Positions 26,657 through 36,199 of a DNA stretch of 64,000 nucleotides are shown here, piece by piece. The position numbers were made by a program, and so were the translations under genes. The stretch's first letter is position 1. Each line of letters starts with the position of its first letter. The stretch is from an uncultured Clostridia bacterium (GTDB lineage Bacteria; Bacillota; Clostridia; TANB77; CAG-508), in NCBI GenBank assembly GCA_934157035.1, contig CAKPHG010000001.1, forward strand, positions 1 through 64,000, given 5' to 3'. The notes below the pieces were generated by a model, which had not been told where the DNA came from, ran no database searches, and saw only the letters and a list, made by a program, of their open reading frames with translations.

Positions 26657-27080
26657 ATGGAAAAGTTTATATCAAAAAGTGAACAAGATACAATTAATTT
26701 TGCAAAAGACTTTGCAAATAATTTAAAAAAAGGTGATATTATAGTTTTAACTGGTGAACTTGGTTCCCGGAAAAACTAAATTTACTCAAGGTGTGCTTAC
26801 TTATTTTGGTCTTGAAAAAGAAATTTCTAGCCCTACTTTTACTATTGTGAACGAATATCATAAAGATAATATAAATATATATCATTTTGATGTTTACCGT
26901 TTAGAAGATACCGACGAATTCTATGCTATGGGCGGAGAAGAATATTTTGAAAACGGTATTTGTATTATTGAATGGGGCGAGCAAATTGAAGAAATTTTGC
27001 CAAAAGGATATATAAAAATAACTTTTTCTAAATCTGAAGAAAACGAAAATTATAGAGAACTTAAAATAGAGAAAATGTAA
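26657..27080 (+). pseudogene. tsaE: tRNA threonylcarbamoyladenosine ATPase TsaE, one-base frameshift in the P-loop codons
   Basis: TsaE is the ATPase of the TsaB-TsaD-TsaE complex that makes t6A37 on ANN-decoding tRNAs. The gene begins MEKFISKSEQDTINFAKD and reads IIVLTGELGS, then an extra C in TTCCCGG shifts the frame. The rest, KTKFTQGVLTYFGLEKEISS, then SPTFTIVNEYH, YHFDVYRL and CIIEWGEQIEEILP, is intact in the next frame. Removing one C restores GELGSGKT, the Walker A motif. TsaE is usually essential, so a sequencing error or a recent lesion are both conceivable. Without correction only a 109-residue fragment lacking the P-loop would be called. The ribosome site is GGAAAGG, 12 bases upstream. 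Confidence 0.85.
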
Positions 27081-27095
27081 AATGCATTTTCTCTA
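27067..27095 (+). terminator. Hairpin overlapping the tsaE stop
   Basis: TAGAGAAAATG and CATTTTCTCTA pair perfectly around a seven-base loop that includes the tsaE stop codon. The following U-run is weak. Confidence 0.5.
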
Positions 27096-27114
27096 TTCTA
27101 TTATAATCTAATTC

Positions 27115-28191
27115 TTAATTATTCATTATTTCATCTACTTTTTCAAAATATTTATCAAACTTTTTTATTTTAAATATAGGTTCTTCTATCAATTTAATTC
27201 TAATAATTTCTATTAAAGTACAAATCAAATATATTGTTATAGTTACTATTAAAACGTATCCCATAAGTACGAGTAAATTTGCGTTATAATAATTTTGTAT
27301 TTTAATTATTTTATAAAATAAATATTCTGTTGTTATCACATTAATATGTATTAAATACACTGCAAAACTTGACTTTGCTAAAATTGACAATACTTTATTA
27401 TTCTTTATATTCATATTTTTAAAAAACATAAATATATATATCGACAATATTAACATAATTAAAGAATTCATATTTGTGGTCTTTAAGTATTTTACTAATA
27501 TACCTTTTTTTATTTCTAATTTTAGCTCTATACTAATAATTAGCACATTTATTAAAAATATTAGTAATATTAATATTGTTATAATAAGTATATTCTTTTT
27601 ATTATTATTCATAAATTTTATATCATACTTCCTTATATATCCGGCTACTATATATAAATATATAAACCATATTAATTCACTGCAAAATGGATTTGAACCT
27701 ATTAAAAATGTAGGAATTGCGGACAACATTATTCCTATTAAAATGACTACATTTTTATGTTTTTTCCTATTTAAATTATTTATTAATTTATTAATGATCG
27801 GAAACAACAAATATATTCCTACATACATTGTCGCAAACCAGTACATATTATAAGAAATTGGTAAAAATGATTTTATTAATAATGTGCTATCTTTTCTTAT
27901 ACCAAAAGCAAAAGCTATAAGTGCAATCACAACAGAATACACCCATACTTCTAATATTATCTTCAATATTTTCTTCGTTTTAAACTTTGAGTTAACCAAA
28001 AAATAACCACTAATTAGTACAAATAAATTTACTCCTATATTTCCTCCTATATTAATAAATTGTCCAAACAATCTATTAGGTATATTATCAATATATAATA
28101 ATCCTCCCCAATCAGAAAAATGAAATATGACTATTGCTAACATACTAATGACTCTTAATAATTCAAAGTTTCCTTTTCTCTTTTCTTCCAT
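27115..28191 (-). CDS. Acyltransferase 3 family membrane protein
   Basis: Integral membrane O-acyltransferase-like protein, about 358 residues and ten hydrophobic helices. It opens with NFELLRVISMLAIVIFHFSD, the usual start of the family, whose His in HF is thought to be catalytic. GVNLFVLISGYFLV follows. Family members acetylate or acylate cell-surface glycans or lipids; the acceptor here is unknown. I choose the ATG with GGAGAAAGTG upstream. The gene lies between tsaE and tsaB on the opposite strand, which breaks the usual tsaE-tsaB-rimI operon and suggests an insertion. Confidence 0.85.
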   Translation of the reverse strand: MEEKRKGNFELLRVISMLAIVIFHFSDWGGLLYIDNIPNRLFGQFINIGGNIGVNLFVLISGYFLVNSKFKTKKILKIILEVWVYSVVIALIAFAFGIRKDSTLLIKSFLPISYNMYWFATMYVGIYLLFPIINKLINNLNRKKHKNVVILIGIMLSAIPTFLIGSNPFCSELIWFIYLYIVAGYIRKYDIKFMNNNKKNILIITILILLIFLINVLIISIELKLEIKKGILVKYLKTTNMNSLIMLILSIYIFMFFKNMNIKNNKVLSILAKSSFAVYLIHINVITTEYLFYKIIKIQNYYNANLLVLMGYVLIVTITIYLICTLIEIIRIKLIEEPIFKIKKFDKYFEKVDEIMNN

Positions 28192-28329
28192 CACTTTCTC
28201 CATTTACTACTTATATATTTTTTATATTATCATTATAATGTATTTTTTGCAAGATAAAAAACAAACATAAAATTTTCTAGGCAATAAATTTTATTTTTTG
28301 TAATACAAAAATAATATATTTGTCACACA

Positions 28330-28365
28330 TTTGTAAACTTTATTTCTCCTAAAAAGGTTTACAAA
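28330..28365. promoter_or_regulatory. Nine-base palindrome upstream of tsaB
   Basis: TTTGTAAAC and GTTTACAAA are perfect inverted repeats separated by 18 bases, about 60 bases before the tsaB start. Without a U-run it looks more like a repressor site or an mRNA hairpin than a terminator. Confidence 0.4.
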
Positions 28366-28423
28366 TCTTGTCTATTAATATAGAATAATGTTGAATAATT
28401 ATAAAAAAAGAAGGTAATTAATT

Positions 28424-29137
28424 TTGAAAATTTTAAGCTTAGATACTTCTTCTAAAATATGCTCTGTTGCAGTTTTAGAAGATACAGATGTTATAATTGA
28501 AAAACATATAGAAAACGAACTTACTCATTCACAAAAACTTATGCCTTTAGTTGATGAAATTTTAAAACAAACTAATCTTACTTTAAAAGATTTTGACTTT
28601 TATGCATGCTCTGTTGGACCTGGATCTTTTACTGGCGTACGTATTGGTGTATCTACTGTAAAAGCTTTTTGTGATGTTACCAATGTACCTATTGTAAGTG
28701 TAAGTTCTTTAGAAAGTTTAGCTTATAATACACTTTCATCTAATTTCACAAATAATGCCGATTTGGTTTGTTCAATTTTAGATGCAAAAAATGATAATGT
28801 TTATTTTGGATTATTTAAAAAGTTGGATAATCACTTTGAGCTGATAGAAAATTTAGATGCTAAAAATATTGATGAAATGATAACTTTATTAAAAAAATAC
28901 CACTCTACTTCTATCTTATTTGTTGGAGATGGCGCCAAAAAACATCAATATAAATTATTAGAATATTTTTCAAAAGCTACTTTTGTTGAAGATGTTTTTA
29001 ATAAGCAAACATCAAATAATGTTGGTATAGCAGGATATTATCATTTTAAAAATGGAAACTTTGGAGATTCAAATTCTATTACTCCACTTTATTTAAGAAA
29101 ATCTCAAGCCGAACGAACTTTAGAAGGAGAAAAATAA
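28424..29137 (+). CDS. tsaB: tRNA threonylcarbamoyladenosine biosynthesis protein TsaB
   Basis: Non-catalytic partner of TsaD in t6A37 synthesis. The ASKHA-fold start reads ILSLDTSSKICSVAVLE. ENELTHSQKLMPLVDEIL, then YACSVGPGSFTGVRIGVST, are the family signatures. The 237-residue length is normal. The start codon is TTG with AAGG nine bases upstream; no ATG fits. rimI begins directly after the stop. Confidence 0.92.
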   Translation: MKILSLDTSSKICSVAVLEDTDVIIEKHIENELTHSQKLMPLVDEILKQTNLTLKDFDFYACSVGPGSFTGVRIGVSTVKAFCDVTNVPIVSVSSLESLAYNTLSSNFTNNADLVCSILDAKNDNVYFGLFKKLDNHFELIENLDAKNIDEMITLLKKYHSTSILFVGDGAKKHQYKLLEYFSKATFVEDVFNKQTSNNVGIAGYYHFKNGNFGDSNSITPLYLRKSQAERTLEGEK

Positions 29138-29587
29138 ATGATAGATATTACAAAGATAGAAATTTCTACAATGATGCTTAATGATTTAGAGCAAATTAAA
29201 GAAAATTTGCAAACAGATTTTGATGATTTTTGGAATTTTGAAATATTTAAAGAAGAACTTGCAAATAATAATTCTATGTATTTAGTTTTAAGATATGAAA
29301 ATGAGATTGTTTCATTTGGTGGTGTTAAAATTATACTAGATGAAGCAGATATAATGAACATAGTAACTAAAAAAGATAAAAGAAATCAAGGTTTTGCTAA
29401 ATTTTTACTAAATGAATTAATTACTATAGCAGAAGAACAAAATTGTAAAACAATCACTCTTGAAGTAGATGAGAATAATTTACCAGCAATTAAACTTTAC
29501 AAAGACTTTGAATTTAAAGAAGTTGGCAAAAGAAAAAATTATTATAAAAATAGTAATACAGCTATTTTAATGACATATACTTTTTAA
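29138..29587 (+). CDS. rimI: Ribosomal-protein-alanine N-acetyltransferase RimI-like (GNAT)
   Basis: A 149-residue GNAT acetyltransferase that uses acetyl-CoA. The A-motif is KKDKRNQGFAKFLLNELI, a form of the R/QxxGxG/A pyrophosphate loop. LEVDENNLPAIKLYKDFEF precedes the C-terminal strand, as in RimI. GGAGAAAAATA lies before the ATG, which follows the tsaB stop without a gap. In many Firmicutes tsaE, tsaB and rimI are adjacent, which supports the name. The target (S18 or other N-termini) is inferred from the family. Confidence 0.88.
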   Translation: MIDITKIEISTMMLNDLEQIKENLQTDFDDFWNFEIFKEELANNNSMYLVLRYENEIVSFGGVKIILDEADIMNIVTKKDKRNQGFAKFLLNELITIAEEQNCKTITLEVDENNLPAIKLYKDFEFKEVGKRKNYYKNSNTAILMTYTF

Positions 29588-29666
29588 TTTTTTATAACAA
29601 ATGATATAGTATACGAAATGTATATACTTGTAAAAATATTTTTTTACAATTTGAAAGGAGAAACAA

Positions 29667-32054
29667 ATGAAAAAGAATAATGAATTATCTTACCAAGATT
29701 TAAAAATAACATGTAATCCAAGTACTTTTAAATTTAGTGACACTTCTGAACTAACACCTATTGTTACAGGTATAGGTCAAGAACGTGGAATTAAAGCTTT
29801 AGAATTTGGTATTAATGTAGATATAAAAGGTTATAACTTATATTTAGAGGGACCTAGTGGCGTAGGTAAAACTATGTATGCTAAAAATTATTTAGATAAA
29901 ATATCTAAAAAACAAAAAACTCCTTCTGACTGGTGTTATATTTATAATTTCGATAATCCAAATGAGCCTGTAGCTATTTCTTTCCCTGCTGGCCAAGGAA
30001 AAGAATTTAAAGAGACTATGGACACATTTATTAAAGAAATAAAAAGTGACATTAAAAGCACATTTAATAATGATGACTTTGAAAAAGAAAAAAAATTAAT
30101 TAAACAAGATTTTGAACAAAAAAGAACTTCTTTATTAGAAAAATTAAATAAAGATGCTAGTAAACATGGTTTTCAAGTAAAATCTGCTCAAAATGGTATT
30201 TACATGATGCCTGTTATAGATGGCAAAACTATTGAAGAAGAAGAATTTGATAAATTAGATGATGAAATAAAAAAACAATTTGAAGAAAAATCTGGAATAG
30301 TTCAAGAACAAATTATGGAAGCAATCGCTAAAATTAAAGAAATAGAAAGAGCTTCTGATAAGCATTTAGAAGAATGGCAAGCAAACATTGCTCTTCTTAC
30401 TGTTAATTCACATATCAATTACATTAAAAATAAATATAAAAGAAATAAAAAAGTTAATAAATTTTTAACAGATATTAAGCAAGACATATTAAAAAATATT
30501 TCTATATTCACATCAGATGATTCTAAAAACCAAAGTCAACAACAATCTGGTCCTAGACAAGAATCTCCAAAGCCTTGGCTTAACTATCGTGTAAATTTAT
30601 TTGTAGATAATAGCAATTTAGAAGGTGCTCCAGTTATTATGGATTCTAACTACTCTTATCATAACATCTTTGGTAAATTGGAATATGAAAATTATTATGG
30701 AGCACTAAAAACAGATTATACAATGTTAAAACCTGGATTGCTTCAAATTGCTAATGGCGGTTATATAATTTTCCAAGCTAAAGATTTACTTGCTAATGGT
30801 ATCTGTTATGAAGCTTTAAAGAAAGCATTACGTATAAAACAACTTTCTATTGAAAATACTGCAGATCAACGTTCTTCAATGGTTATGATTTCTTTAAAAC
30901 CTGAACCTATTCCACTAGATGTAAAAGTAATTATGGTTGGAAACGATTCAATTTATCAATCTTTACTTGCTATGGATAGTGATTTTAGAAAACTATTTAA
31001 AGTCAAAGTAGAATTTGAAGAAGATGCTCCTTTAAATGAAGAAAATATGAATAAACTTGCACAATTTATCCATGGTTTTTGTGAACAAGAAGAACTTCCT
31101 CACTTAGATAAAGAAGCAGTTGCAAAAGTTGTAGAATATGCTTCTAAAATTTCAGGAGATAAAGAAAAAATTTCTACTAGATTTACAGACATTTCTCAAG
31201 TTGTTGGTGAAGCTGCCACTTGGGCTCAAATGGATAAAAAGAAAATAGTAACTGCAAATTATATAGACACTGCTTTAAAAGAAAGAATTGAAAGAGTAAA
31301 AAAATACGATGCTAAATATATGGAAATGATAAAAGAAAATACATTACTTATTGAAACAACTGGAAGTAAAGTCGGTCAAATAAATGGTCTTACTGTTATG
31401 ACAATAGGCGATTATACTTTTGGAAAACCTGTAAAAATTACTGCTAACACATATATGGGCAAAACTGGAATTGTAAATATTGAAAGAGAAGTTGAACTTT
31501 CTGGTTCTTCACATTCTAAAGGTGTTTTGATTTTAAGTGGTTATTTAGGTGAAATGTTTGCACAAGACTTTCCTCTATCTCTTACTGCTAGTATTTGTTT
31601 TGAACAATTATACAATGGTGTAGATGGTGATAGTGCTTCTAGTACAGAATTATATGCAATTTTATCTAGCTTATCTGGAATTCCTATTAATCAATCTATG
31701 GCTGTTACTGGCTCTGTTAACCAAAAAGGTGAAATTCAACCAATTGGTGGAGTAAATGATAAAATTGAAGGATTCTATCAAGTATGTAAAATGAGAGGCT
31801 TAAATGGAAATCATGGTGTTATGATTCCAGTACAAAATGTACAAAATTTAAGCTTATCTGATGAAATTATAGAAGCTGTTAAAAATAAAAAATTCCATAT
31901 CTACGCTATTTCTACTATTGAAGAAGGAATTGAAATTTTAACAGGCGTACCTGCTGGTAAGAAAGATGCAAATGGTCACTTCCCTGCTGGCTCAATAAAT
32001 TATTTAGCTTATGAGAAATTGAAGAAATATGCTAAATTAAGTAAAGATATGTAA
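29667..32054 (+). CDS. Lon-like ATP-dependent protease (AAA_32 plus Lon catalytic domain)
   Basis: A 795-residue AAA+ protease in the clade with an AAA_32 domain. Walker A is LEGPSGVGKTMYAKNYLD (near residue 60). A long helical insertion (about 120-290) precedes the central AAA region with LQIANGGYIIFQAKDLL and VKVIMVGNDSIYQSLLAMDS. The Lon proteolytic domain occupies about 590-790. The serine-lysine dyad is in GDSASS (Ser656) and VNDKIEG (Lys699), 43 residues apart as in E. coli Lon. It should degrade misfolded or regulatory proteins. It follows rimI, starts after GAAAGGAGAAACAA and ends at a strong terminator. Confidence 0.9.
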   Translation: MKKNNELSYQDLKITCNPSTFKFSDTSELTPIVTGIGQERGIKALEFGINVDIKGYNLYLEGPSGVGKTMYAKNYLDKISKKQKTPSDWCYIYNFDNPNEPVAISFPAGQGKEFKETMDTFIKEIKSDIKSTFNNDDFEKEKKLIKQDFEQKRTSLLEKLNKDASKHGFQVKSAQNGIYMMPVIDGKTIEEEEFDKLDDEIKKQFEEKSGIVQEQIMEAIAKIKEIERASDKHLEEWQANIALLTVNSHINYIKNKYKRNKKVNKFLTDIKQDILKNISIFTSDDSKNQSQQQSGPRQESPKPWLNYRVNLFVDNSNLEGAPVIMDSNYSYHNIFGKLEYENYYGALKTDYTMLKPGLLQIANGGYIIFQAKDLLANGICYEALKKALRIKQLSIENTADQRSSMVMISLKPEPIPLDVKVIMVGNDSIYQSLLAMDSDFRKLFKVKVEFEEDAPLNEENMNKLAQFIHGFCEQEELPHLDKEAVAKVVEYASKISGDKEKISTRFTDISQVVGEAATWAQMDKKKIVTANYIDTALKERIERVKKYDAKYMEMIKENTLLIETTGSKVGQINGLTVMTIGDYTFGKPVKITANTYMGKTGIVNIEREVELSGSSHSKGVLILSGYLGEMFAQDFPLSLTASICFEQLYNGVDGDSASSTELYAILSSLSGIPINQSMAVTGSVNQKGEIQPIGGVNDKIEGFYQVCKMRGLNGNHGVMIPVQNVQNLSLSDEIIEAVKNKKFHIYAISTIEEGIEILTGVPAGKKDANGHFPAGSINYLAYEKLKKYAKLSKDM

Positions 32055-32060
32055 AAAACA

Positions 32061-32091
32061 AAAAAGAACTGTTTGATAAACAGTTCTTTTT
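32061..32091 (+). terminator. Terminator after the Lon-like protease gene
   Basis: AAGAACTGTTT and AAACAGTTCTT form a long stem with a three-base loop, followed by a U-run. Confidence 0.9.
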
Positions 32092-32106
32092 TTATTGCAA
32101 TATTCA

Positions 32107-32817
32107 CTATATTAAATTTTTGCATATAGCAATAATAATATAAAATATTACTTTTGTTATACAATTAAAAAACAAAATATAGTTAGTTGCTGGAATTCCT
32201 ATCTTATTTATCTTTTCATATTCATTTGTCACCTCTTCTATTTCTTCTTTTTTGCAAACATTATTTTCTTTATTGTAACTTATCATGTATTCTTTTGCTA
32301 AATATGGTGCTTTTGTCATTGCATCTGTTTCTAAATAAGATCTTATTACATAGTAGAAGAACCCTAAGACACTTAAAATAATTATTTGTAATTCATAATT
32401 TTGGAACACACCAAATATTGTTAATAATATACTAAAAATAAAGTATAATATGTATATATTTGAAAATATGAAGTTAAATATTAATAATTTTCTACTTTGA
32501 ATTGAATGTAAACATTCATGTGCTATTGTTTGAATTCTTGTATATGTTTTACTTATATTTGCTATAAAAATAGTATTTGTAATTGCAATATATAAACTTG
32601 CTGTTTTATCATTATTTTCTTTTATTTTTACTGTTTTATTATCTAACCTTTTCAAAATCTCTTCACAGACTTTTTTATTATTTGGAAATTTAGAAATAAT
32701 TTCATCACATTTCGCATTTTTTCCCGCATCTTTTAATTTTTTTATACTAATTTCAAAAACAAATGCTCCTATTATTAAAGTAATTATAAATATTATTAAT
32801 ACAATTATTAACTCCAT
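32107..32817 (-). CDS. Membrane zinc metallopeptidase, YugP-like
   Basis: A 236-residue protein with an N-terminal helix (1-22), two central helices (about 112-156) and a C-terminal helix (about 212-234). The active-site motif is AHECLHSIQSRK (His100, Glu101, His104), and LETDAMTKA near 162-170 supplies a probable third zinc ligand. This matches the neutral zinc metallopeptidase family that includes B. subtilis YugP, whose exact substrates are unknown. The ATG follows AAGAGGAGAAAAAT. It is separated from ylbF by a strong terminator. Confidence 0.75.
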   Translation of the reverse strand: MELIIVLIIFIITLIIGAFVFEISIKKLKDAGKNAKCDEIISKFPNNKKVCEEILKRLDNKTVKIKENNDKTASLYIAITNTIFIANISKTYTRIQTIAHECLHSIQSRKLLIFNFIFSNIYILYFIFSILLTIFGVFQNYELQIIILSVLGFFYYVIRSYLETDAMTKAPYLAKEYMISYNKENNVCKKEEIEEVTNEYEKINKIGIPATNYILFFNCITKVIFYIIIAICKNLI

Positions 32818-32854
32818 ATTTTTCTCCTCTTAATTATTATCTATAATAAATATC

Positions 32855-32895
32855 AAAAAAGTCGTAAATGATATTTTACCATTTACGACTTTTTT
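32855..32895 (-). terminator. Terminator of the GT4-ylbF transcription unit
   Basis: AAAAAAGTCGTAAATG and CATTTACGACTTTTTT are perfect complements. It can work in both directions and lies just past the ylbF stop. Confidence 0.9.
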
Positions 32896-32900
32896 CGACA

Positions 32901-33233
32901 TTATAGTACATCTTGTATTGACTCTGCTATTATTTTATTTACATCAGCTATCATGACATTAAATTTCACTTCTAAATCAAAATATTCTTTAATTTCTTTA
33001 TTTTGAATTAATATAGTATACATTTCTTGCAATTTTTTATTTTTATCTTCCTCTACTTCTTTTCCTTGCATTGCTAAAACTTGAATATCATAACGCAATT
33101 TTTCAAATTCTTCTACTTTTTGTTTTAATTCTAAATTAGATTCCAAATTATCTTTTGCTTCTTTATATTTTAAATATTCTTCTGATGTTTTTATTTCTCC
33201 TGCTAATTTGTTTGCAGTATCATATACATTCAT
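32901..33233 (-). CDS. ylbF: YlbF/YmcA family regulator
   Basis: A 110-residue all-helical protein of the Com_YlbF family. In B. subtilis YlbF, YmcA and YaaT form the Y complex that affects RNase Y, competence and sporulation. The first helices read DTANKLAGEIKTSEEYLKYK, and the tail DLEVKFNVMIADVNKIIAES is typical. The gene starts after AGAGGAGTTTT and follows the GT4 gene with a 34-base gap. Which of the paralogues it is cannot be decided from this window. Confidence 0.8.
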   Translation of the reverse strand: MNVYDTANKLAGEIKTSEEYLKYKEAKDNLESNLELKQKVEEFEKLRYDIQVLAMQGKEVEEDKNKKLQEMYTILIQNKEIKEYFDLEVKFNVMIADVNKIIAESIQDVL

Positions 33234-33267
33234 AAAACTCCTCTTTTCTACATTACAGATTCAATTT

Positions 33268-34560
33268 TTATGCATAAGCATGTTTTTTCTTAAATGATAA
33301 TAAGTTTGTAATTTCTGTATCTGTATTTTTTGCTTTTTTAGCTTTTTGTGCACTTTCTTGTGCGATTTGATTTGCTTGTTTTTCTGCCATTGTTTGGCAT
33401 ATTGCCTTTTGATATACAAAATGTGTATCTTGTGCTATTTTATTCCAGTTATATAATTCTTTAACTTTTGCCTTTGCATTTTTAGATACAGTTGCAGCTA
33501 ATGCATGATCATATAATAATGCTAATATAGAATCTGCTATAGAATTACTATTTCCAGCATAGCTTTTCATTCCTGTTACTCCATGCTCTACTATTTCATT
33601 TAGTCCTCCTACATCTGAAACAACAGTTGGAACTCCTGCAAGCATTGCTTCTAATGCAACTATTCCAAAAGGTTCATAAGTACTTGGGAATACTGCTATA
33701 TCAGCACATTTATACATTTTTTGTACTTGTTTTGAATCTAAATAACCTGTAAAATATACTTTATTTCCTAAACCTAATGCTTCTGCTTGTGCTTTTAATT
33801 CATCCATCATTCCGCCTTTACCAGCAATAACAAGTTTTGCGTCATTATAGCCATTTAATATTTTAGGCATTGCAGAAATTAAATGTTGAACACCTTTTTC
33901 ATACACTAGTCTACCCATATATAATATAATTTTTTCATTATCTAAAGCATATTTTCTTCTAAATTCAAAGTCTCTTTCTATTCCTATAAAATTAGTTAAA
34001 TTTATTCCATTTGGTATTACATTTATTTTTTCAAATGGAAGTCCAAATAAACCTTGTATATGCCCCTTCATAAAATTGCTATTTACAATTACTTCTGATG
34101 ATTCGTATGTAAGCATCCATTCCGTGTCATTTATATATCTTTGTGTGTCATCATGAATTCCACTATTTCTACCACTTTCTGTTGCATGTATAGTTGCAAT
34201 AAGAGGTATATCATAAGCATTTTTTAAAGTTTTTGCACTATTTGCTACTAACCAATCATGCGCATGTATAACATCAAATTTTCCCTCTTTTGCAATTATT
34301 TCAGATGCTTTTGCAACCATATTAAAATTAAGTTGCATTATCCAATCTATAAAATTATTTGGTTTTATCATATAATTGTCTACTCGATAAACTTCAACAC
34401 CTTTATCATTTTCATAATATGGTGTATCTCCATCTCTGTATGTTACAACTGTAACATCGTGTCCATCTTTTATTAATCTTTTTGATAAATCATGTACAAC
34501 TCTTGCTATTCCTCCAACTATTCTTGGTGGATATTCCCAAGTTAGCATTAATATTTTCAT
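33268..34560 (-). CDS. GT4-family glycosyltransferase, glycogen-synthase-like
   Basis: A 430-residue GT-B enzyme. The N-terminal domain starts MKILMLTWEYPPRIVGGIAR, the loop seen in GT4 and GT5 glucan synthases, and has DVIHAHDWLVANSA. The C-terminal domain has ILYMGRLVYEKGVQHLI and the nucleotide-sugar motif FPSTYEPFGIVALEAMLAGV. Residues 375-430 form a basic helical tail ending in KKKHAYA. Homologues beside GH57 branching enzymes and DUF4912 proteins act in glycogen or maltodextrin synthesis, so alpha-glucan synthesis is likely. A cell-wall or other glycoside target cannot be excluded. Confidence 0.8.
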   Translation of the reverse strand: MKILMLTWEYPPRIVGGIARVVHDLSKRLIKDGHDVTVVTYRDGDTPYYENDKGVEVYRVDNYMIKPNNFIDWIMQLNFNMVAKASEIIAKEGKFDVIHAHDWLVANSAKTLKNAYDIPLIATIHATESGRNSGIHDDTQRYINDTEWMLTYESSEVIVNSNFMKGHIQGLFGLPFEKINVIPNGINLTNFIGIERDFEFRRKYALDNEKIILYMGRLVYEKGVQHLISAMPKILNGYNDAKLVIAGKGGMMDELKAQAEALGLGNKVYFTGYLDSKQVQKMYKCADIAVFPSTYEPFGIVALEAMLAGVPTVVSDVGGLNEIVEHGVTGMKSYAGNSNSIADSILALLYDHALAATVSKNAKAKVKELYNWNKIAQDTHFVYQKAICQTMAEKQANQIAQESAQKAKKAKNTDTEITNLLSFKKKHAYA

Positions 34561-34677
34561 AGGTTTTATCCCTTTCTTTACTAAATTTTCTTTTGTTTTT
34601 ATTTCTAGATTTTCTAATATATTTTATACATATTTTTTGCAAAAGTAAACATTTTTTGATAAAATATTTTATTATTT

Positions 34678-36051
34678 TTAACTTTTAGGTTGCCATACAC
34701 CATTTTCATCTTTTACCCAATCTTCTGCTGAATTTAAGTGAACAACTGGTCTTAATGATAGCACTTTTGAGCCATAATCTGATTTATATATTTTTCTTCC
34801 TTCATATGCTGTCATAATATAACCAGTATCATAATTGTTAGGAGATGCTATTATATAACCATAACATTTATTCCAATATTCTGGGTGAGGAAAATACAAA
34901 GTATCTACCTCTGTTAAATATCCTTCATTATTTATTTTATATCCATTTGTAGAAGCAGAAGGAGTTAATTTTGTATATCCTTTTTCATTCCAACTTGCAC
35001 ACCACATTTCTATTGTTGGACTTCCTATTGCTAAATCTGCATAATTTGTATCTACAAAACTTTTCCAATTACTTGTGTTTAGTAGTACTGATACTACTTT
35101 TGAGTTTGAATTACTACTTTTTAAAGTATATTTCGTAGCCTTAAATAAATTCTTATTTGTTGCCCACCCTGTCTGTAATGTTGGTGCACTACTCCATATT
35201 GCAGAATATTTATAAGAAGTATAATTTACTAAATTTACTCCTGTGCTACTTGGTATTTTGCTCTGTAATAAATAATCCATTATTATAAAAACATCGTTTC
35301 CTTCTTTATAAAAAATCTTCCAATCTTTTATTCCATTTGCACTATAATTTATTGTATCTCCTATGCAATTTTTAGCTGTTTGATCTGCTAATGTTGGCTC
35401 TTGTACAGTTACTTTACACTCCGCTTCTCTTCCAATTATATCTTTAGATTTTGCTTTTATTATAGCTGTTCCTTTGCTTTTTGCAGTAATAACCCCTTCA
35501 TTTGTTACTTGAACTATTCCTTCATCACTACTTGTCCATTCTAATTCTTTATTAGTTGCATTTTCTGGTGTTATAGTAGCTATTAGTGTTTCTGTTTCGT
35601 TTTTACCTATTACTAACTCAGTTTCTGTTTTATTTAAAGTTATTGATTTTATTAATATTAATGACTCTGAATTATTTTCTCCTATATATTTTATTTTTAA
35701 TTCTGATTGTTCCTCTTTTTCTATTAAAAACATATAGTTATTAACTGTTATTATTTTTGAATTTTCATCAGCACCATTTTGAATATTATCAACTATTCCT
35801 TTGTTTATTATATAATCTATATATCCTTCTAAAGTTAATGTTTTTTCTTCGTTTTCTAATAAATAATTTTCTTTTTCTAATTCTAATTGCTCAGTTATTT
35901 TTGATATTTCTGTTGATTTTTGGGCTTGCTTTGCTTTTGTTATTATTCCATCTTGGTTAAACAGTACACTTACACTTACTCCTGCTAAAATTATTAGTAT
36001 TATTATTGTTATTACAAGTGCCACTAGTGTTATTGCTTTATTACTTTTCAT
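34678..36051 (-). CDS. Prepilin-like surface protein with a Big2 domain
   Basis: The N-terminus SNKAITLVALVITIIILIIL resembles type IV prepilin helices, with a short charged leader. A linker with a coiled-coil part follows (about 45-85). Residues about 133-212 form a bacterial Ig-like (Big2) domain with LVIGKNETETLIATITPENA and GVITAKSKGTAIIKAKSK. The last 240 residues contain WATNKNLFKATKY and end LRPVVHLNSAEDWV, a C-terminal module found in many clostridial surface proteins. I cannot assign an exact function; surface display or adhesion is plausible. It starts after AAAGGAGAATACAA. Confidence 0.7.
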   Translation of the reverse strand: MKSNKAITLVALVITIIILIILAGVSVSVLFNQDGIITKAKQAQKSTEISKITEQLELEKENYLLENEEKTLTLEGYIDYIINKGIVDNIQNGADENSKIITVNNYMFLIEKEEQSELKIKYIGENNSESLILIKSITLNKTETELVIGKNETETLIATITPENATNKELEWTSSDEGIVQVTNEGVITAKSKGTAIIKAKSKDIIGREAECKVTVQEPTLADQTAKNCIGDTINYSANGIKDWKIFYKEGNDVFIIMDYLLQSKIPSSTGVNLVNYTSYKYSAIWSSAPTLQTGWATNKNLFKATKYTLKSSNSNSKVVSVLLNTSNWKSFVDTNYADLAIGSPTIEMWCASWNEKGYTKLTPSASTNGYKINNEGYLTEVDTLYFPHPEYWNKCYGYIIASPNNYDTGYIMTAYEGRKIYKSDYGSKVLSLRPVVHLNSAEDWVKDENGVWQPKS

Positions 36052-36199
36052 TTGTATTCTCCTTTTCTTTTATAGCATTTCATTTATTATTTACAATAAT
36101 ACTATTACAAATACATTCTTTTTTCAATATCTATTTTAGATGTAATTTTTTTTTTACTTTTTTGTAATATAATTGTAATATTTTTTCTTTTTCTTATGC

